The translations under genes were made by a program, and so were the position numbers. From CANJBX01 sp035556735 (GTDB taxonomy: Bacteria > Pseudomonadota > Alphaproteobacteria > Rhizobiales > Xanthobacteraceae), in contig DATMFF010000001.1 of NCBI GenBank assembly GCA_035556735.1, positions 124,001 through 188,000 of the forward strand: a stretch of 64,000 nucleotides of DNA, in the 5' to 3' direction. Numbering within the stretch: position 1 is the first letter of the stretch; each line of letters starts with the position of its first letter. The notes under the pieces are model-generated. The model had not been told where the DNA came from. It saw only the letters and a program-made list of their open reading frames with translations, and made no database searches. This document shows, piece after piece, positions 41,772 through 51,604 of the stretch.

Positions 41772-44700
41772 ACATCTCGGCCCCTTTCATTCGGCGGCCC
41801 ATCGCGACCGCGCTGCTCATGCTCGGTCTCTTAGCCGCCGGCCTGATCGCCTATCCGCTCCTTCCCGTCGCTTCGCTCCCCAACGTCAATTATCCCACGC
41901 TGCAGGTGATCACCCGCCTCCCGGGTGCGGACCCGGCCACCATGGCGTCGTCCGTCGCGACGCCGCTCGAGGAGCAGTTCGGGCAGATTCCCGGGCTCAT
42001 GCAAATGACGTCGGCGAGCGCACTCGGCTTTTCGCAAGTGACCCTGCAATTCAACCTGAAGCGGGATCTCGACGGCGCTGTGAGCGACACGCTCTCCGCC
42101 ATCAACGCCGCGCAAGCTCAGCTCCCGCTCAATCTGCCGTTTCCTCCCACGATCCGAAAGGTCAATCCGGCGGATACGCCGATCCTCGTGCTCGCGCTGA
42201 CGTCGGACACGCTCCCGATCACGACGGTGGACGCCTATGCGGAGAACATCCTGCTGCAGAAGATCTCGCAGATTTCCGGCGTCGGCCTCGTCGGGATCGG
42301 GGGCCAGCAGAAGCCGTCCATCCGCGTGCAGGTCGATCCGCAGGCGCTGGCCGCGCGCGGGATCAGCCTGGAGGACGTGCGCAACATTCTCGCACAAGCC
42401 AACGTGGACCTGCCGAAGGGCACGCTCAACAATCCACGCCAGACCTTCACGCTCAATACCAACGATCAGCTGCTGAAGCCCGAACAGTACGACGACCTCG
42501 TCATCGCCTATCGCAACGGCGCGCCGGTTCGCATCCGCGACATCGGGCACGCCATCAGCGGCCCCGAGAACGACCTGATCGCCGGCTGGTACAACAACAC
42601 GCGCGCGATCATCCTTGCCATTCAGCGCCAACCCGGGGCGAACGTCGTCGATACGGTGGAACGGATCAAGGCGATGATGCCCGTGCTGCAGGCGTCCATA
42701 CCATCCGCCATCAAGGTGTCGGTCATTTCGGACCGTACCGAGACCATTCGCGCATCCATCGCCGACGTCCAGTCGACGCTGCTGCTCACGGTCGCGCTCG
42801 TCGTCATCGTGATCTTCATGTTCCTGCGCAGTGCATGGGCAACGATTATCCCCGCCATCACCCTGCCGCTGTCCCTGATCGGGACCTTCGCGGTTCTCTA
42901 CGAACTCGGCTACAGCCTCGACAATCTTTCCCTGATGGCGCTCGCCATCGCAGTGGGATTCGTCGTGGACGACGCCGTGGTCGTCATCGAGAACATCGTG
43001 CGGCATCTCGAGGACGGGGCCTCCCCTATGGAGGCCGCGCTCAAGGGCTCGAGCGAGATCGGATTCACGCTGGTTTCGATCACGCTGTCCCTCGTTGCGG
43101 TGTTCATACCTCTGTTCCTCATGAGCGGCTATGTGGGCCTCCTGTTCCGCGAGTTCGCGGTCGCGGTGAGCGTCGCTTTGCTGCTCTCGCTCGCCGTGTC
43201 GCTGACGCTCACGCCGATGCTGTGCTCCCGCCTGCTCCAGGCGGAGAGCAAGCACGGCCGTCTCTATCGACTGTTCGAGCGCGCCTTTGACGCCCTTCTC
43301 GCAACCTACGAAGCTGGCCTGAAGGTCGTGTTCCGGCACCGCTTCATCACGCTGATGGGCCTGTTCGCCACCATCGGCCTGACCGGCTATCTCTATGTCG
43401 CCATTCCCAAGGGATTCTTCCCCGAACAGGACACGGGCCTGATCATCGGCCTGTCGGAAGCGGCGCAGGATATCTCATTCCAGGGAATGTCGAACCGCCA
43501 ACAGGCGCTGCTCACCGAGATCCTGAAAGATCCGGCCGTCGCTTCGATCGGGTCCGCGGTGGGAGCCGGCGGCGGCACGTCGACCGTCAACAACGGGCGC
43601 GTATTCATCGCGCTCAAGCCGCACGGCCAGCGGCCGCCCGTGAACGAGGTGATCGAACGCCTGCGGCGCAATCTGGCGAAAATCCAGGGCATCACGCTCT
43701 ACATGCAGGCAGCGCAGGACATCACAATCGGCGGCCGCGTCTCCAAGACGCTGTACCAATTCACGTTGGACGACGCGGATGCCGGCGAGCTCAACCGCTG
43801 GGCCGCGATCTTCCTCGAGAGGATCCGGCAGATTCCCGGCGTGGTCGACGTCACGACCGACCAGCTCAACGCCGGCCCGCTCCTCGACGTCACGATCAAG
43901 CGGGAGGTCGCGTCGAGCTACGGTATCCTGCCGGCCACGATCAACAACGTGCTCGACGACGCCTTTGGTCAGCGGATCGTCTCGACGATATTCACTGCCC
44001 TGAACCAATATCACGTCATCCTGGAGGTCGATCCCCAGTATCAGTTCGGACCCGAGGCGCTGAACAACATCTACGTGCCGTCGTCGACCGGCCAGCAGGT
44101 TCCGCTGTCGACCCTCGTCGACGACGTCGTGAAAGTCTCCCCGCTCGTCGTCAACCATCAAGGCCAATTCCCATCGGTGACGATATCGTTCAACCTTGCG
44201 CCCGGCACCGCCATCGGCCAAGCCGTGGACGCGATCAAAAAAGTCGAACAGGAGCTCGGCAAGCCGCTGTCCCTGCAGACCAGCTTTCAGGGCAACGCCG
44301 AGGCCTACGGCGCCGCTCTCGCGAGCACGCCGCTGCTCATCCTTGCCGCTTTGTTCGTGATCTACATCATCCTCGGCGTGCTCTACGAGAGCCTGATCCA
44401 CCCCATCACGATCATATCCACGCTGCCAGCGGCTGGACTGGGCGCTCTGCTCCTGCTGATGGCGGTCGGCGCCGATCTCAGCGTCATCGCCGTCGTCGGC
44501 ATCATCCTGCTCATCGGGATCGTGAAAAAGAACGGCATCATGCTCGTGGACTTCGCTCAGCACATCGAACGCAGCGAGGGGGCGAGCGCGGAGACAGCGA
44601 TTTATCGCGCCTGCGTGCTGCGGTTCCGGCCGATCCTGATGACCACCATGGCCGCATTGCTTGGCGGCGTTCCGCTGATGCTCGGGACCGGAGCGGGCTC

Positions 44701-44881
44701 CGAGTTGCGCCAGCCGCTCGGCTATACGATAGTGGGCGGCCTGCTGGTATCGCAGCTGCTCACGCTCTATACCACGCCCATCGTCTACATCTATCTCGAT
44801 CAACTGCAGAGCTGGCTGTTTCGCAAGCGCAAAAGGATTGAGCCCGGCGAGACCCAGCCGCAAACACAAGCCGCGGAGTGA
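41768..44881 (+). CDS. RND multidrug efflux permease (MdtB/MdtC-like)
   Basis: The product has 1037 residues and twelve helices in the RND pattern (1 + 5, a large periplasmic loop, 1 + 5). The N-terminal ISAPFIRRPIATALLMLGLL is typical of HAE1 pumps. Helix 4 carries the proton-relay pair in GFVVDDAVVVIENIVRH, and helix 10 has the conserved Lys in GIVKKNGIMLVDFA. The start is GTG, coupled to the adaptor. MdtB/C-like pumps export bile salts, novobiocin and similar compounds; the native substrate is unknown. Confidence 0.95.
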   Translation: MNISAPFIRRPIATALLMLGLLAAGLIAYPLLPVASLPNVNYPTLQVITRLPGADPATMASSVATPLEEQFGQIPGLMQMTSASALGFSQVTLQFNLKRDLDGAVSDTLSAINAAQAQLPLNLPFPPTIRKVNPADTPILVLALTSDTLPITTVDAYAENILLQKISQISGVGLVGIGGQQKPSIRVQVDPQALAARGISLEDVRNILAQANVDLPKGTLNNPRQTFTLNTNDQLLKPEQYDDLVIAYRNGAPVRIRDIGHAISGPENDLIAGWYNNTRAIILAIQRQPGANVVDTVERIKAMMPVLQASIPSAIKVSVISDRTETIRASIADVQSTLLLTVALVVIVIFMFLRSAWATIIPAITLPLSLIGTFAVLYELGYSLDNLSLMALAIAVGFVVDDAVVVIENIVRHLEDGASPMEAALKGSSEIGFTLVSITLSLVAVFIPLFLMSGYVGLLFREFAVAVSVALLLSLAVSLTLTPMLCSRLLQAESKHGRLYRLFERAFDALLATYEAGLKVVFRHRFITLMGLFATIGLTGYLYVAIPKGFFPEQDTGLIIGLSEAAQDISFQGMSNRQQALLTEILKDPAVASIGSAVGAGGGTSTVNNGRVFIALKPHGQRPPVNEVIERLRRNLAKIQGITLYMQAAQDITIGGRVSKTLYQFTLDDADAGELNRWAAIFLERIRQIPGVVDVTTDQLNAGPLLDVTIKREVASSYGILPATINNVLDDAFGQRIVSTIFTALNQYHVILEVDPQYQFGPEALNNIYVPSSTGQQVPLSTLVDDVVKVSPLVVNHQGQFPSVTISFNLAPGTAIGQAVDAIKKVEQELGKPLSLQTSFQGNAEAYGAALASTPLLILAALFVIYIILGVLYESLIHPITIISTLPAAGLGALLLLMAVGADLSVIAVVGIILLIGIVKKNGIMLVDFAQHIERSEGASAETAIYRACVLRFRPILMTTMAALLGGVPLMLGTGAGSELRQPLGYTIVGGLLVSQLLTLYTTPIVYIYLDQLQSWLFRKRKRIEPGETQPQTQAAE

Positions 44882-45024
44882 GTGCCCCCGTAGCGGATGC
44901 GCCGCTCTTTATCTACACTGGCCGGTCGATGCGGTGGACGCTGTCGAGAGTCGCAACGCCCTTGCGGAACCGCGGCCAGCGTTAGATATGCTGCAGAACA
45001 TTCATGCCGGAAAAGGAAGACGCC

Positions 45025-45420
45025 ATGGCCACCAGCCTCAAGCAGATGACCGAAGCCGCCAACGCCGCGGTGCCGCGGGTCACGCCCGCCGAGGCCAAGG
45101 ACATGGTTGCCAAGGGCAACGCCCTGATCGTCGACGTGCGCGATGCCCCGGAAGTCGAGAAGAGCGGCAAGATCGCCGGCGCGGTCCACGTATCGCGCGG
45201 GATGCTGGAATTCCGGGCCGACCCGGGTTCGCCCTACCACGACAAGGCCTTCGACAAGAGCAAGACAGTCATTGTCTATTGCGCCTCGGGCGGACGCTCC
45301 GCGCTCGCCGGCAAGGTCCTCAAGGATCTCGGCTTCGAGAACGTCTACAATCTTGGCGCCTTCAAGGACTGGGCGGAGAGCGGCGGCGCGATCGACAAGC
45401 CAATCGAGCCCGGGATGTGA
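45025..45420 (+). CDS. Single-domain rhodanese-like protein
   Basis: The product has 131 residues. One rhodanese domain has the active-site cysteine C86 in VYCASGGRSALAG, the CxxGxR loop typical of GlpE/PspE-like sulfurtransferases. There is no signal peptide, so it is cytoplasmic. The start is the ATG with AAGGAAG upstream. It is unrelated in position to the rhodanese at 2.8 kb. Confidence 0.92.
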   Translation: MATSLKQMTEAANAAVPRVTPAEAKDMVAKGNALIVDVRDAPEVEKSGKIAGAVHVSRGMLEFRADPGSPYHDKAFDKSKTVIVYCASGGRSALAGKVLKDLGFENVYNLGAFKDWAESGGAIDKPIEPGM

Positions 45421-45458
45421 GCCGCGGCGGGGCGCAGTTTTTCGCCCCCGCCCAGCCC

Positions 45459-45998
45459 TCACAGCAACGGCTTCACCATGCGCATAAGCGGCACCGCGGC
45501 TCCGCCGCGGTCGTCTTGCACGGTCTCGACGGGTTGATAGCCGCAGGCGCGATAGAGCGGCACGCCAGCCATGGTCGCCATGAGCTCCGCCCGCGAGAAT
45601 CCTTCCGCCCGCGCCGCCTGCTCGCATAAGCCCAGAATAAGCCGTCCAACTCCGCGACGCACGAACGCCGGATGGGTGTACATCGCGCGCACGCGCGCCG
45701 GATCCTTGGCCGGATCGAGCAGCGCCGCGTCGCGGCCGGGCGAGCGGTCGCCACCATAGAGGGTCGCACGCCGGCTCCAGCCGCCGCAGCCGGCGACCGC
45801 ATCTTTAATCGACACGACGAAATACGTGCCGTCGTCGATGAGCTGCGTGTCCAGACCCATGATGGTGCGGCTCGATGCGATCTGTGCCGCATCGAGGAAT
45901 GGCTTTTGAAGCTCGGAGATCGCCGCGTCCATCAAGGCCCCAAGCGGGACGACATCCTCGCGCGTCGCGAGCCGGTGACGCAGTTCCGAATGCGGCAT
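45459..45998 (-). CDS. GNAT-family N-acetyltransferase
   Basis: The product has 179 residues. The acetyl-CoA pyrophosphate-binding motif is HPAFVRRGVGRLILGLCEQA, followed by FSRAELMATMAGVPLYRACG. The substrate is unknown. I use the ATG giving MPHSELRHRLATRED; an ATG 16 codons earlier is open but less likely. It converges with the rhodanese gene. Confidence 0.86.
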   Translation of the reverse strand: MPHSELRHRLATREDVVPLGALMDAAISELQKPFLDAAQIASSRTIMGLDTQLIDDGTYFVVSIKDAVAGCGGWSRRATLYGGDRSPGRDAALLDPAKDPARVRAMYTHPAFVRRGVGRLILGLCEQAARAEGFSRAELMATMAGVPLYRACGYQPVETVQDDRGGAAVPLMRMVKPLL

Positions 45999-46276
45999 GG
46001 GCGGATCCGGGGGTGTGCAATCGAGATCGGGTGAGGCGCATACCATGGCGGGCAGCCGCGCTGAACCGGCGGCCTGCAGAGACTGATCACCTTTCCACGG
46101 GTGACAGGAGCGGTTATGCGCGGTATTCATCTTTTGTTCCAGCGGGGCGCCGTCCCCTGGGAACGCCGCTGGCGGATGCCGCAAATTAAGCCATGATCCG
46201 CCGCTAGCACCCGCCGTGCCGCGGGCGTAACGAGCGCAAACGCAACGCAGCACCGGGAATCCAAGACGCGGGACGC

Positions 46277-47479
46277 ATGAACTCGATCGAACGCTACGTC
46301 TTCCGCGCGACGCTCGGAGCGTTCGTGCTTGTCCTCGTGCCGCTCACGGCGGCGATCTGGATGACGCAGGCGCTGCGCGACCTCGACCTCATCACGAGCC
46401 AGGGCCAGTCGATCCTCACCTTCATTGGCATCACGAGCCTGGTGATCCCCTCCCTGATCCTCGTCCTGGCGCCGATCTCGCTCGTGGTGGCAGTCATCTA
46501 CGTGATCCACAAGCTCACCGCTGACTCCGAGATCATCGTGATGAACTCCGCCGGCATGTCGCCGTGGCGGCTGGCGCGCCCATACCTCGGCGCGGCCGTG
46601 GTGGTGAGTCTGCTGATCGCCCTGATCGGCGCCTATCTCTCGCCGCTGTGCCTGCGCGAGCTGCGGCGGATGGCGACTGAAATTCGGGTCGACGTAGTCG
46701 CCAACATCGTCCAGGCCGGCCGTTTCACCACGATCGAACAGAACCTCGTCTTCTATCTGCGCGAGCGCCAGCCCGACGGCATCCTGCTGGGGATCTTCAT
46801 CAACGACCGCCGCAACCCCAAAGAAGAGATGACGGTGCTGGCCGAGCAGGGCGAGGTGATCGAAAGCGACAAGGGGCCGTACATCCTGCTCGGCAACGGC
46901 AGCCTGCAGCGCCACGAAGCTGGCCAACGCGATCCGGCCATCGTTCATTTCGATCGCTACGCTTTCGACCTGTCGCAATTCGCCGGCCGCTCCGGCTCGC
47001 GCAACCTGTCGCCGCGCGAGATGTTCGTCTGGGAGCTGACAGATCCGCCGGCAGCCGAACCGGGGAGCGGCAGCGCAACTCCGGGTCAGCTTCACGCCGA
47101 ATTGCACGACCGTTTCGTCGGCCCCCTCTATCCGATCGGCTTCGTGGTGATCGTCTTCGCCCTGCTCGGCTCGCCGCGCACCACGCGGCAGGGCAACGCA
47201 GTGGCGCTGGCCATGACCATCGGCGCCGTGGCGACATTGCGCATCGCCGGCTTTGTGAGCATGGTGCTCGGCGCACGCATCCCGGCGGCGCTGGCGGTGC
47301 AGTACGTCGCACTTGCGACTGCGGCGTGGTTCGGCGCGCGGGCGATCTCGCGCGGCACGATCATCGAGCCGCCTGCGGCGCTGATGGAACCGCTGATGCG
47401 CGCCGGCGAACGCATCCTCCAGCGCATCAGCGAGCGCTTCCCAGTGTTCCGCAACGAGGACCGTGACGCGCCGGTCTGA
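46277..47479 (+). CDS. lptF: LptF-type lipopolysaccharide export permease
   Basis: The product has 400 residues of the YjgP/YjgQ family. Three N-terminal helices (MNSIERYVFRATLGAFVLVL, then SLVIPSLILVLAPISLVVAV), a periplasmic beta-jellyroll domain (about 130-275) and three C-terminal helices match LptF. With LptG and LptB it extracts LPS from the inner membrane. LptG normally follows directly, but here a MetE-like gene comes next. So this is either a split locus or an extra LptF paralogue. Confidence 0.82.
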   Translation: MNSIERYVFRATLGAFVLVLVPLTAAIWMTQALRDLDLITSQGQSILTFIGITSLVIPSLILVLAPISLVVAVIYVIHKLTADSEIIVMNSAGMSPWRLARPYLGAAVVVSLLIALIGAYLSPLCLRELRRMATEIRVDVVANIVQAGRFTTIEQNLVFYLRERQPDGILLGIFINDRRNPKEEMTVLAEQGEVIESDKGPYILLGNGSLQRHEAGQRDPAIVHFDRYAFDLSQFAGRSGSRNLSPREMFVWELTDPPAAEPGSGSATPGQLHAELHDRFVGPLYPIGFVVIVFALLGSPRTTRQGNAVALAMTIGAVATLRIAGFVSMVLGARIPAALAVQYVALATAAWFGARAISRGTIIEPPAALMEPLMRAGERILQRISERFPVFRNEDRDAPV

Positions 47480-47597
47480 GGTCGATGGCGCCCGCCTGCC
47501 TGCTCTGCAGTGCGCGCAACTGTCCAGGCATCTGCGCGCTTGACCCGGTCAATCCGCAAGGTGAGGCTGACGAGCTCCCTCTCGGCAGGAGAAACGC

Positions 47598-48836
47598 ATG
47601 CAGCGCAGCTCCGATCGGATTCTCGTCTCCCATGCCGGTGTTCTGCCGCGACCGGCGGAACTGCAGGCGCTCGCGGATTCATATCCTGCCGGCAAAGCCG
47701 CGTTCCAAGAGATGCTCCCCCGCGCTGTCGCGGATGTGGTCCGCCGGCAGGCGGACATGGGCATCGACTTGGTCAACGATGGTGAATTCTCGAAGACGCG
47801 GGGCTTCAGCGAATATGTGCGCGATCGCCTTACCGGCCTCGGCCAAGGCGCGCGCGAGCACAAGCGCCTGAACATCATGGCCCGCGACGCACAAGACTTT
47901 CCGAGCTTCGTCGGTTCCAAGTTCGCGCGCTTCCTGCACTCGCCGAACCGTGGCGCGATCATCACCTGCATCAGTCCTATCGGCTATGCCGGCAGTCAGG
48001 CGACGCGTGCCGACATCGCGAACCTCAAGACCGCGGTCGAAGGGCTGGACGTCACGGGCTATCTGCCCGCGATCGCCCCGGGCACCATCGAGCATTGGCT
48101 CGCTGACGAGCACTACGCGGACGCCGAGGCCTTCGTGTTCGCCATCGCCGACGCAATGGCGCAGGAATACAAGGCGGTCGTCGACGCCGGTTTCCTGTTG
48201 CAGATCGACGACCCCGACCTGCCCGACGGCTGGCAGATGTTCCCCGAAATGAGCGTGCCGCAGTATCGCAAGTATGCCGCATTGCGAGTCGAGGCGCTCA
48301 ACCACGCGCTGCGCGGCATTCCCCAAGAGAAGGTGCGGCTGCACATCTGCTGGGGCTCAAACCACGGTCCGCACAAGAACGACATCCCGTTCGAGGACAT
48401 CGTCGACCTGATGCTGCGAGTGAAGGCAGGCTGCTACTCTTTCGAGTTCTCGAACCCGCGGCACGAGCACGAATGGCGGGTCTGGGAAACGCACAAGCTG
48501 CCCGAAGGCAAAACGATCATGCCGGGCGTCGTCGGACATGCCACCGACATCATCGAGCACCCGCAGCTCGTCGCGGACCGCCTGGTGCTGTTCGCGAACC
48601 TGGTCGGACGCGAGAACGTGGTCGCAGGCACCGACTGCGGACTGGCCTCGCGGCTGAGCCATCCGGAGCTGACCTGGGCAAAGCTCGAAGCCTTGGTCGA
48701 AGGTGCCCGGCTCGCGAGCAAAGCGCTCTGGCGCGCCAAGACGAAAACGGCGACGACAAAAGCGGCGAAAAAGCCCGCGCGCAGATCGGCCAAGACACGC
48801 GCGCGCAGGCTCGCCGCGAGCGGACGCCAGCGCTGA
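47598..48836 (+). CDS. Cobalamin-independent methionine synthase II-like protein
   Basis: The product has 412 residues and resembles the C-terminal catalytic domain of MetE only. It begins SSDRILVSHAGVLPRP, has DMGIDLVNDGEFSK, LRLHICWGSNHGPHK-type metal-ligand region, and GTDCGLASRL with the last zinc Cys. Short MetE-like proteins may use simple methyl donors rather than folate, or have other C1 roles. The last 37 residues are an unusual Lys/Arg/Ala/Thr-rich tail (pattern AKT, KKPARRSAK). A dehydrogenase gene lies convergent. Confidence 0.83.
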   Translation: MQRSSDRILVSHAGVLPRPAELQALADSYPAGKAAFQEMLPRAVADVVRRQADMGIDLVNDGEFSKTRGFSEYVRDRLTGLGQGAREHKRLNIMARDAQDFPSFVGSKFARFLHSPNRGAIITCISPIGYAGSQATRADIANLKTAVEGLDVTGYLPAIAPGTIEHWLADEHYADAEAFVFAIADAMAQEYKAVVDAGFLLQIDDPDLPDGWQMFPEMSVPQYRKYAALRVEALNHALRGIPQEKVRLHICWGSNHGPHKNDIPFEDIVDLMLRVKAGCYSFEFSNPRHEHEWRVWETHKLPEGKTIMPGVVGHATDIIEHPQLVADRLVLFANLVGRENVVAGTDCGLASRLSHPELTWAKLEALVEGARLASKALWRAKTKTATTKAAKKPARRSAKTRARRLAASGRQR

Positions 48837-48882
48837 ACGAAAAGTCGCGAGCCCGACCAGCCCGCGCGATGCACGCGGATGC

Positions 48883-50199
48883 TCACGCCGCCTTGGCGTG
48901 CCCCGTCGCCTCAGCCTCGCGTCGCACCTTGACCGCCTGCGCGTCCATGTCGATTGCGACGTCGCTCCAGCGCACCTGCGCACCAGCGGGGACATCGTTC
49001 AGCAGCTTCACCTTGTGCGCCAGCCCGAGCGGAAGCGCACCCTCGGCGAGGCTGCGCGCAGCCGGGACGAGCTTGCCGTACACTGTGTAGCCGCCTTCCC
49101 CGTCGAGCACGTCACCAGCCGTCAGCGCCCGCTTGGCGACGGTGGCCACGTCGCCGCGCCATTCACGCACGCAGCCGGTCGGCTCGTGCCGCAGCGCGGC
49201 GTTGAGCACGGAGATCGACAGCTCCAGGCCGATCAGGTGGAACGGCTTGTACATCGCCGCGTAGCGACCGCTCTCGTCCGTCGGCAATCCGTATTGCTTG
49301 AAGCAGGTCGCCACATAATCGCTGGGAGCCTTCAAGACGACATACACGCCCCAGCGCAGATCGCGATGGACCGGTCGGCCGTCGCGTTCCAGCGAGGAGA
49401 TCACTTCGACCATGCCGTCGCGCTCGAGCTGCCCACCGATCGCGCGCGGGCGCAGGACGTGAGCGAGATCGTCAACGCCGCACGGCGGAAAGCCCAGACC
49501 GTCTTGCGGCACGTCGAGGCCGCAGGCATTGGCGACCGCCGCCATTTCAATTGCCGACTTGGTTCCGTCCAGAAAGGAGTTGAACATCTGCGGGTTCATG
49601 CCGGCCGCTTGTGCCTGCTCCGGCGTCAGTCCGTAGTGCGTCCAAACGTCGGCGGGCGTAACGGTGTGATAGAATGGCAGGTACTTCGTCCCTTTGCCCG
49701 CCGCCGCGATCGCAAATCCAGCGGACCGTGCCCAGTCGACCAGCTCGGCCACCAGCGCGGGCTGGTCACCATAGGCCATGGAGTAGACGACGCCTTTGGC
49801 GCGCGCCTTCTCGGCAAGCCACCATCCCGCCAGGCAATCCGCTTCCACGTTCACCATGATGATGTGCTTGCCCGCATCGATCGCCCGGATCGCGTGGGCA
49901 ATGCCCGCGGCCGGATTGCCCGTGGCCTCGACCACGACCTCGACGCGCTCGTCGAGACAGGCGTCGCGCCCACGGTCGGAGAACGTCGTGCGTGCGATCC
50001 GCGCCTCATCCCATCCTACCGTTCGGCAGGTGGCTTTGGCCTTGTCCACGTCCAGCTCGGAGATGATGGCGACTTCGATGCCGCCAATCGACGGCACCTG
50101 CGCAAGAAACATCGAACCGAACTTGCCAGCGCCGACGAGACCGACGCGCACCGGCTTGCCTGCGGCGAGACGTGCGGAGAGCTTGGACTGCAGGTTCAT
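48883..50199 (-). CDS. NAD(P)-dependent homoserine dehydrogenase-like oxidoreductase with SAF domain
   Basis: The product has 438 residues. An N-terminal Rossmann fold (VRVGLVGAGKFGSMFLAQV) is followed by a homoserine-dehydrogenase-like central part (EVVVEATGNPAAGIAHAI, MAYGDQPALVAELVDWA) and a C-terminal SAF/AFP-like domain (about 350-425, containing AKRALTAGDVLDGEGGYTV). Proteins of this architecture oxidise branched sugar acids or related metabolites in some catabolic operons. The substrate here is unknown. True homoserine dehydrogenases have an ACT domain instead. Confidence 0.83.
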   Translation of the reverse strand: MNLQSKLSARLAAGKPVRVGLVGAGKFGSMFLAQVPSIGGIEVAIISELDVDKAKATCRTVGWDEARIARTTFSDRGRDACLDERVEVVVEATGNPAAGIAHAIRAIDAGKHIIMVNVEADCLAGWWLAEKARAKGVVYSMAYGDQPALVAELVDWARSAGFAIAAAGKGTKYLPFYHTVTPADVWTHYGLTPEQAQAAGMNPQMFNSFLDGTKSAIEMAAVANACGLDVPQDGLGFPPCGVDDLAHVLRPRAIGGQLERDGMVEVISSLERDGRPVHRDLRWGVYVVLKAPSDYVATCFKQYGLPTDESGRYAAMYKPFHLIGLELSISVLNAALRHEPTGCVREWRGDVATVAKRALTAGDVLDGEGGYTVYGKLVPAARSLAEGALPLGLAHKVKLLNDVPAGAQVRWSDVAIDMDAQAVKVRREAEATGHAKAA

Positions 50200-50447
50200 G
50201 CGACCTCAGCTTGTTGGAGCGATGCCTGGCATGCCAGCAGTGGGATGCCTCGCATGGATTGTTGCACGAACGATGGGCCGGCTGTCAGCCCACGCGCGCG
50301 CGTCGTTAATCATGCTGCGTTGCCGCGCTGGCGTGCCACGATATGACAGCGCTTCCGGCGCACGCCGACTTTCTTTTTCTCGATTCGATGCTAGCTTCTG
50401 CGGCGTCGCCGGGCGGGGGGTGCACTCGGGCGGCGGGGGAGACCGGG

Positions 50448-51233
50448 ATGCAGGTTCTCAAGCTCTCGGACGTTCGCAAGCCGAACGATCCGTTGCGCGC
50501 GCACATCACGCGCCTGATCGCCGTCGTCGGCACACCGCGATTCGAATCCGAGTTCTTCGACATTGCGCACAGCGCGATGAACTGTCACCACGTCACTGCA
50601 TTCGTCGCCAACGAAACGACACACAGCCGGCCGCGCGTGGTGCTGGCGGCCAATGCGGGCAACGAGCCGGTCGCGCGCCCGCTTGCTGACAAATACATCT
50701 CACAGTACTGGGACCTCGACCCGGCGAACCGTACCGTCCCGCTGTGCCAAAAGGGCGACAGTCTTGCGCTGCGCATCGCGCCTGACGTCGACATCAACGA
50801 CGAGCTGTACCGACGCGACTGCTACACCTCGACGCAACTGGTTGAGCGCGTCACATTGTTGCAGCGCCGCGGTGATGACGTTTACCGACTCAATTTCTAT
50901 GCCGGGCCGCGTGGGCGCTTCGCTTCCGCGGTGGTCGATCATCTCATGGCGTCGGGCGATCTCCTGATGTCGCTGGTGGTCAAGAACGACGCGATCACGG
51001 CTCGCGAAGCATCCCTGCCCGATACGCTCGCCAGCCGTCTGGGGCTGGTCGCACCGACCATGCCGCAACGGGAGGCCGAAGTCTGTACCGCCATCATGCT
51101 GGGTATGACGTCGGAAGCAATCGCGCTCAAGCTCGGCATCAGCGTTAATACGGTCCTGACGTATCGCAAGCGCGCCTACAACCGTCTGAACATTTCCTGC
51201 CAGAACGAACTGATGCGCCTGATTCTGACCTGA
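50448..51233 (+). CDS. LuxR-type helix-turn-helix regulator
   Basis: The product has 261 residues. A C-terminal LuxR/GerE helix-turn-helix (about 200-258) reads TMPQREAEVCTAIMLGMTSE then ISVNTVLTYRKRAYNRLNI. The N-terminal 190 residues carry no receiver aspartate pattern or clear autoinducer motif and look like a GAF-like sensor of unknown ligand. I chose the ATG giving MQVLKLSDVRKPND because GGGGGAG precedes it; a longer frame starts 35 codons earlier. An EthD gene follows 44 bases later and may be its target. Confidence 0.86.
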   Translation: MQVLKLSDVRKPNDPLRAHITRLIAVVGTPRFESEFFDIAHSAMNCHHVTAFVANETTHSRPRVVLAANAGNEPVARPLADKYISQYWDLDPANRTVPLCQKGDSLALRIAPDVDINDELYRRDCYTSTQLVERVTLLQRRGDDVYRLNFYAGPRGRFASAVVDHLMASGDLLMSLVVKNDAITAREASLPDTLASRLGLVAPTMPQREAEVCTAIMLGMTSEAIALKLGISVNTVLTYRKRAYNRLNISCQNELMRLILT

Positions 51234-51277
51234 CGCTGTCCACGCCACTGATTCCACCTCGAGCGAGCGAGACCCCG

Positions 51278-51583
51278 ATGCACAAGCTGATCGTGCTCTA
51301 CCCCAAGGGCCAGGACGACAAGAAGTTCCGCGCGCACTACGAGGCGGTCCACGTCAAGCTGACCGCCAAGCTGCCGGGGCTGCTTGCGCAGCGCTATAGT
51401 TTCGCCATCGAGGGCATCCGCGGCGCCGAGGCGCCGTTCTACTGCGTGTTCGAAGCCGATTTTCCCGACGCCGCGACAATGGCTCGCGCGCTGCAATCGC
51501 CGGAAGGCCAGGCAGTCGCGGGGGACGGTCCGAACTACGTCACGACCCCGCCGATCATCATGCACTATGAAGTGCAGGGATAA
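51278..51583 (+). CDS. EthD-family dimeric alpha/beta-barrel protein
   Basis: The product has 101 residues. It fits the EthD/ferredoxin-like barrel family (MHKLIVLYPKGQDDKKFRAH, then HYEAVHVKL and the late YVTTPPIIMHYEV). EthD proteins accompany degradation of ethers and other compounds, with unclear chemistry. It follows a LuxR-type regulator and converges with an MBL hydrolase gene. Confidence 0.88.
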   Translation: MHKLIVLYPKGQDDKKFRAHYEAVHVKLTAKLPGLLAQRYSFAIEGIRGAEAPFYCVFEADFPDAATMARALQSPEGQAVAGDGPNYVTTPPIIMHYEVQG

Positions 51584-51604
51584 GGCTGGCCACCGCCGGC
51601 TTGG

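Noticed and set aside
41831..43339. Long minus-strand frames across the RND pump gene (also 43475-44869)
   Set aside because: The plus strand encodes a complete 1037-residue RND permease; the antisense frames show no motif.
45004..45024. Earlier ATG for the single-domain rhodanese
   Set aside because: The ATG at 45025 has AAGGAAG at good spacing, while the earlier one has none and adds only seven codons.
48703..50346. 547-codon plus-strand frame
   Set aside because: Antisense to the SAF-domain dehydrogenase, whose Rossmann motif and domain order are convincing.
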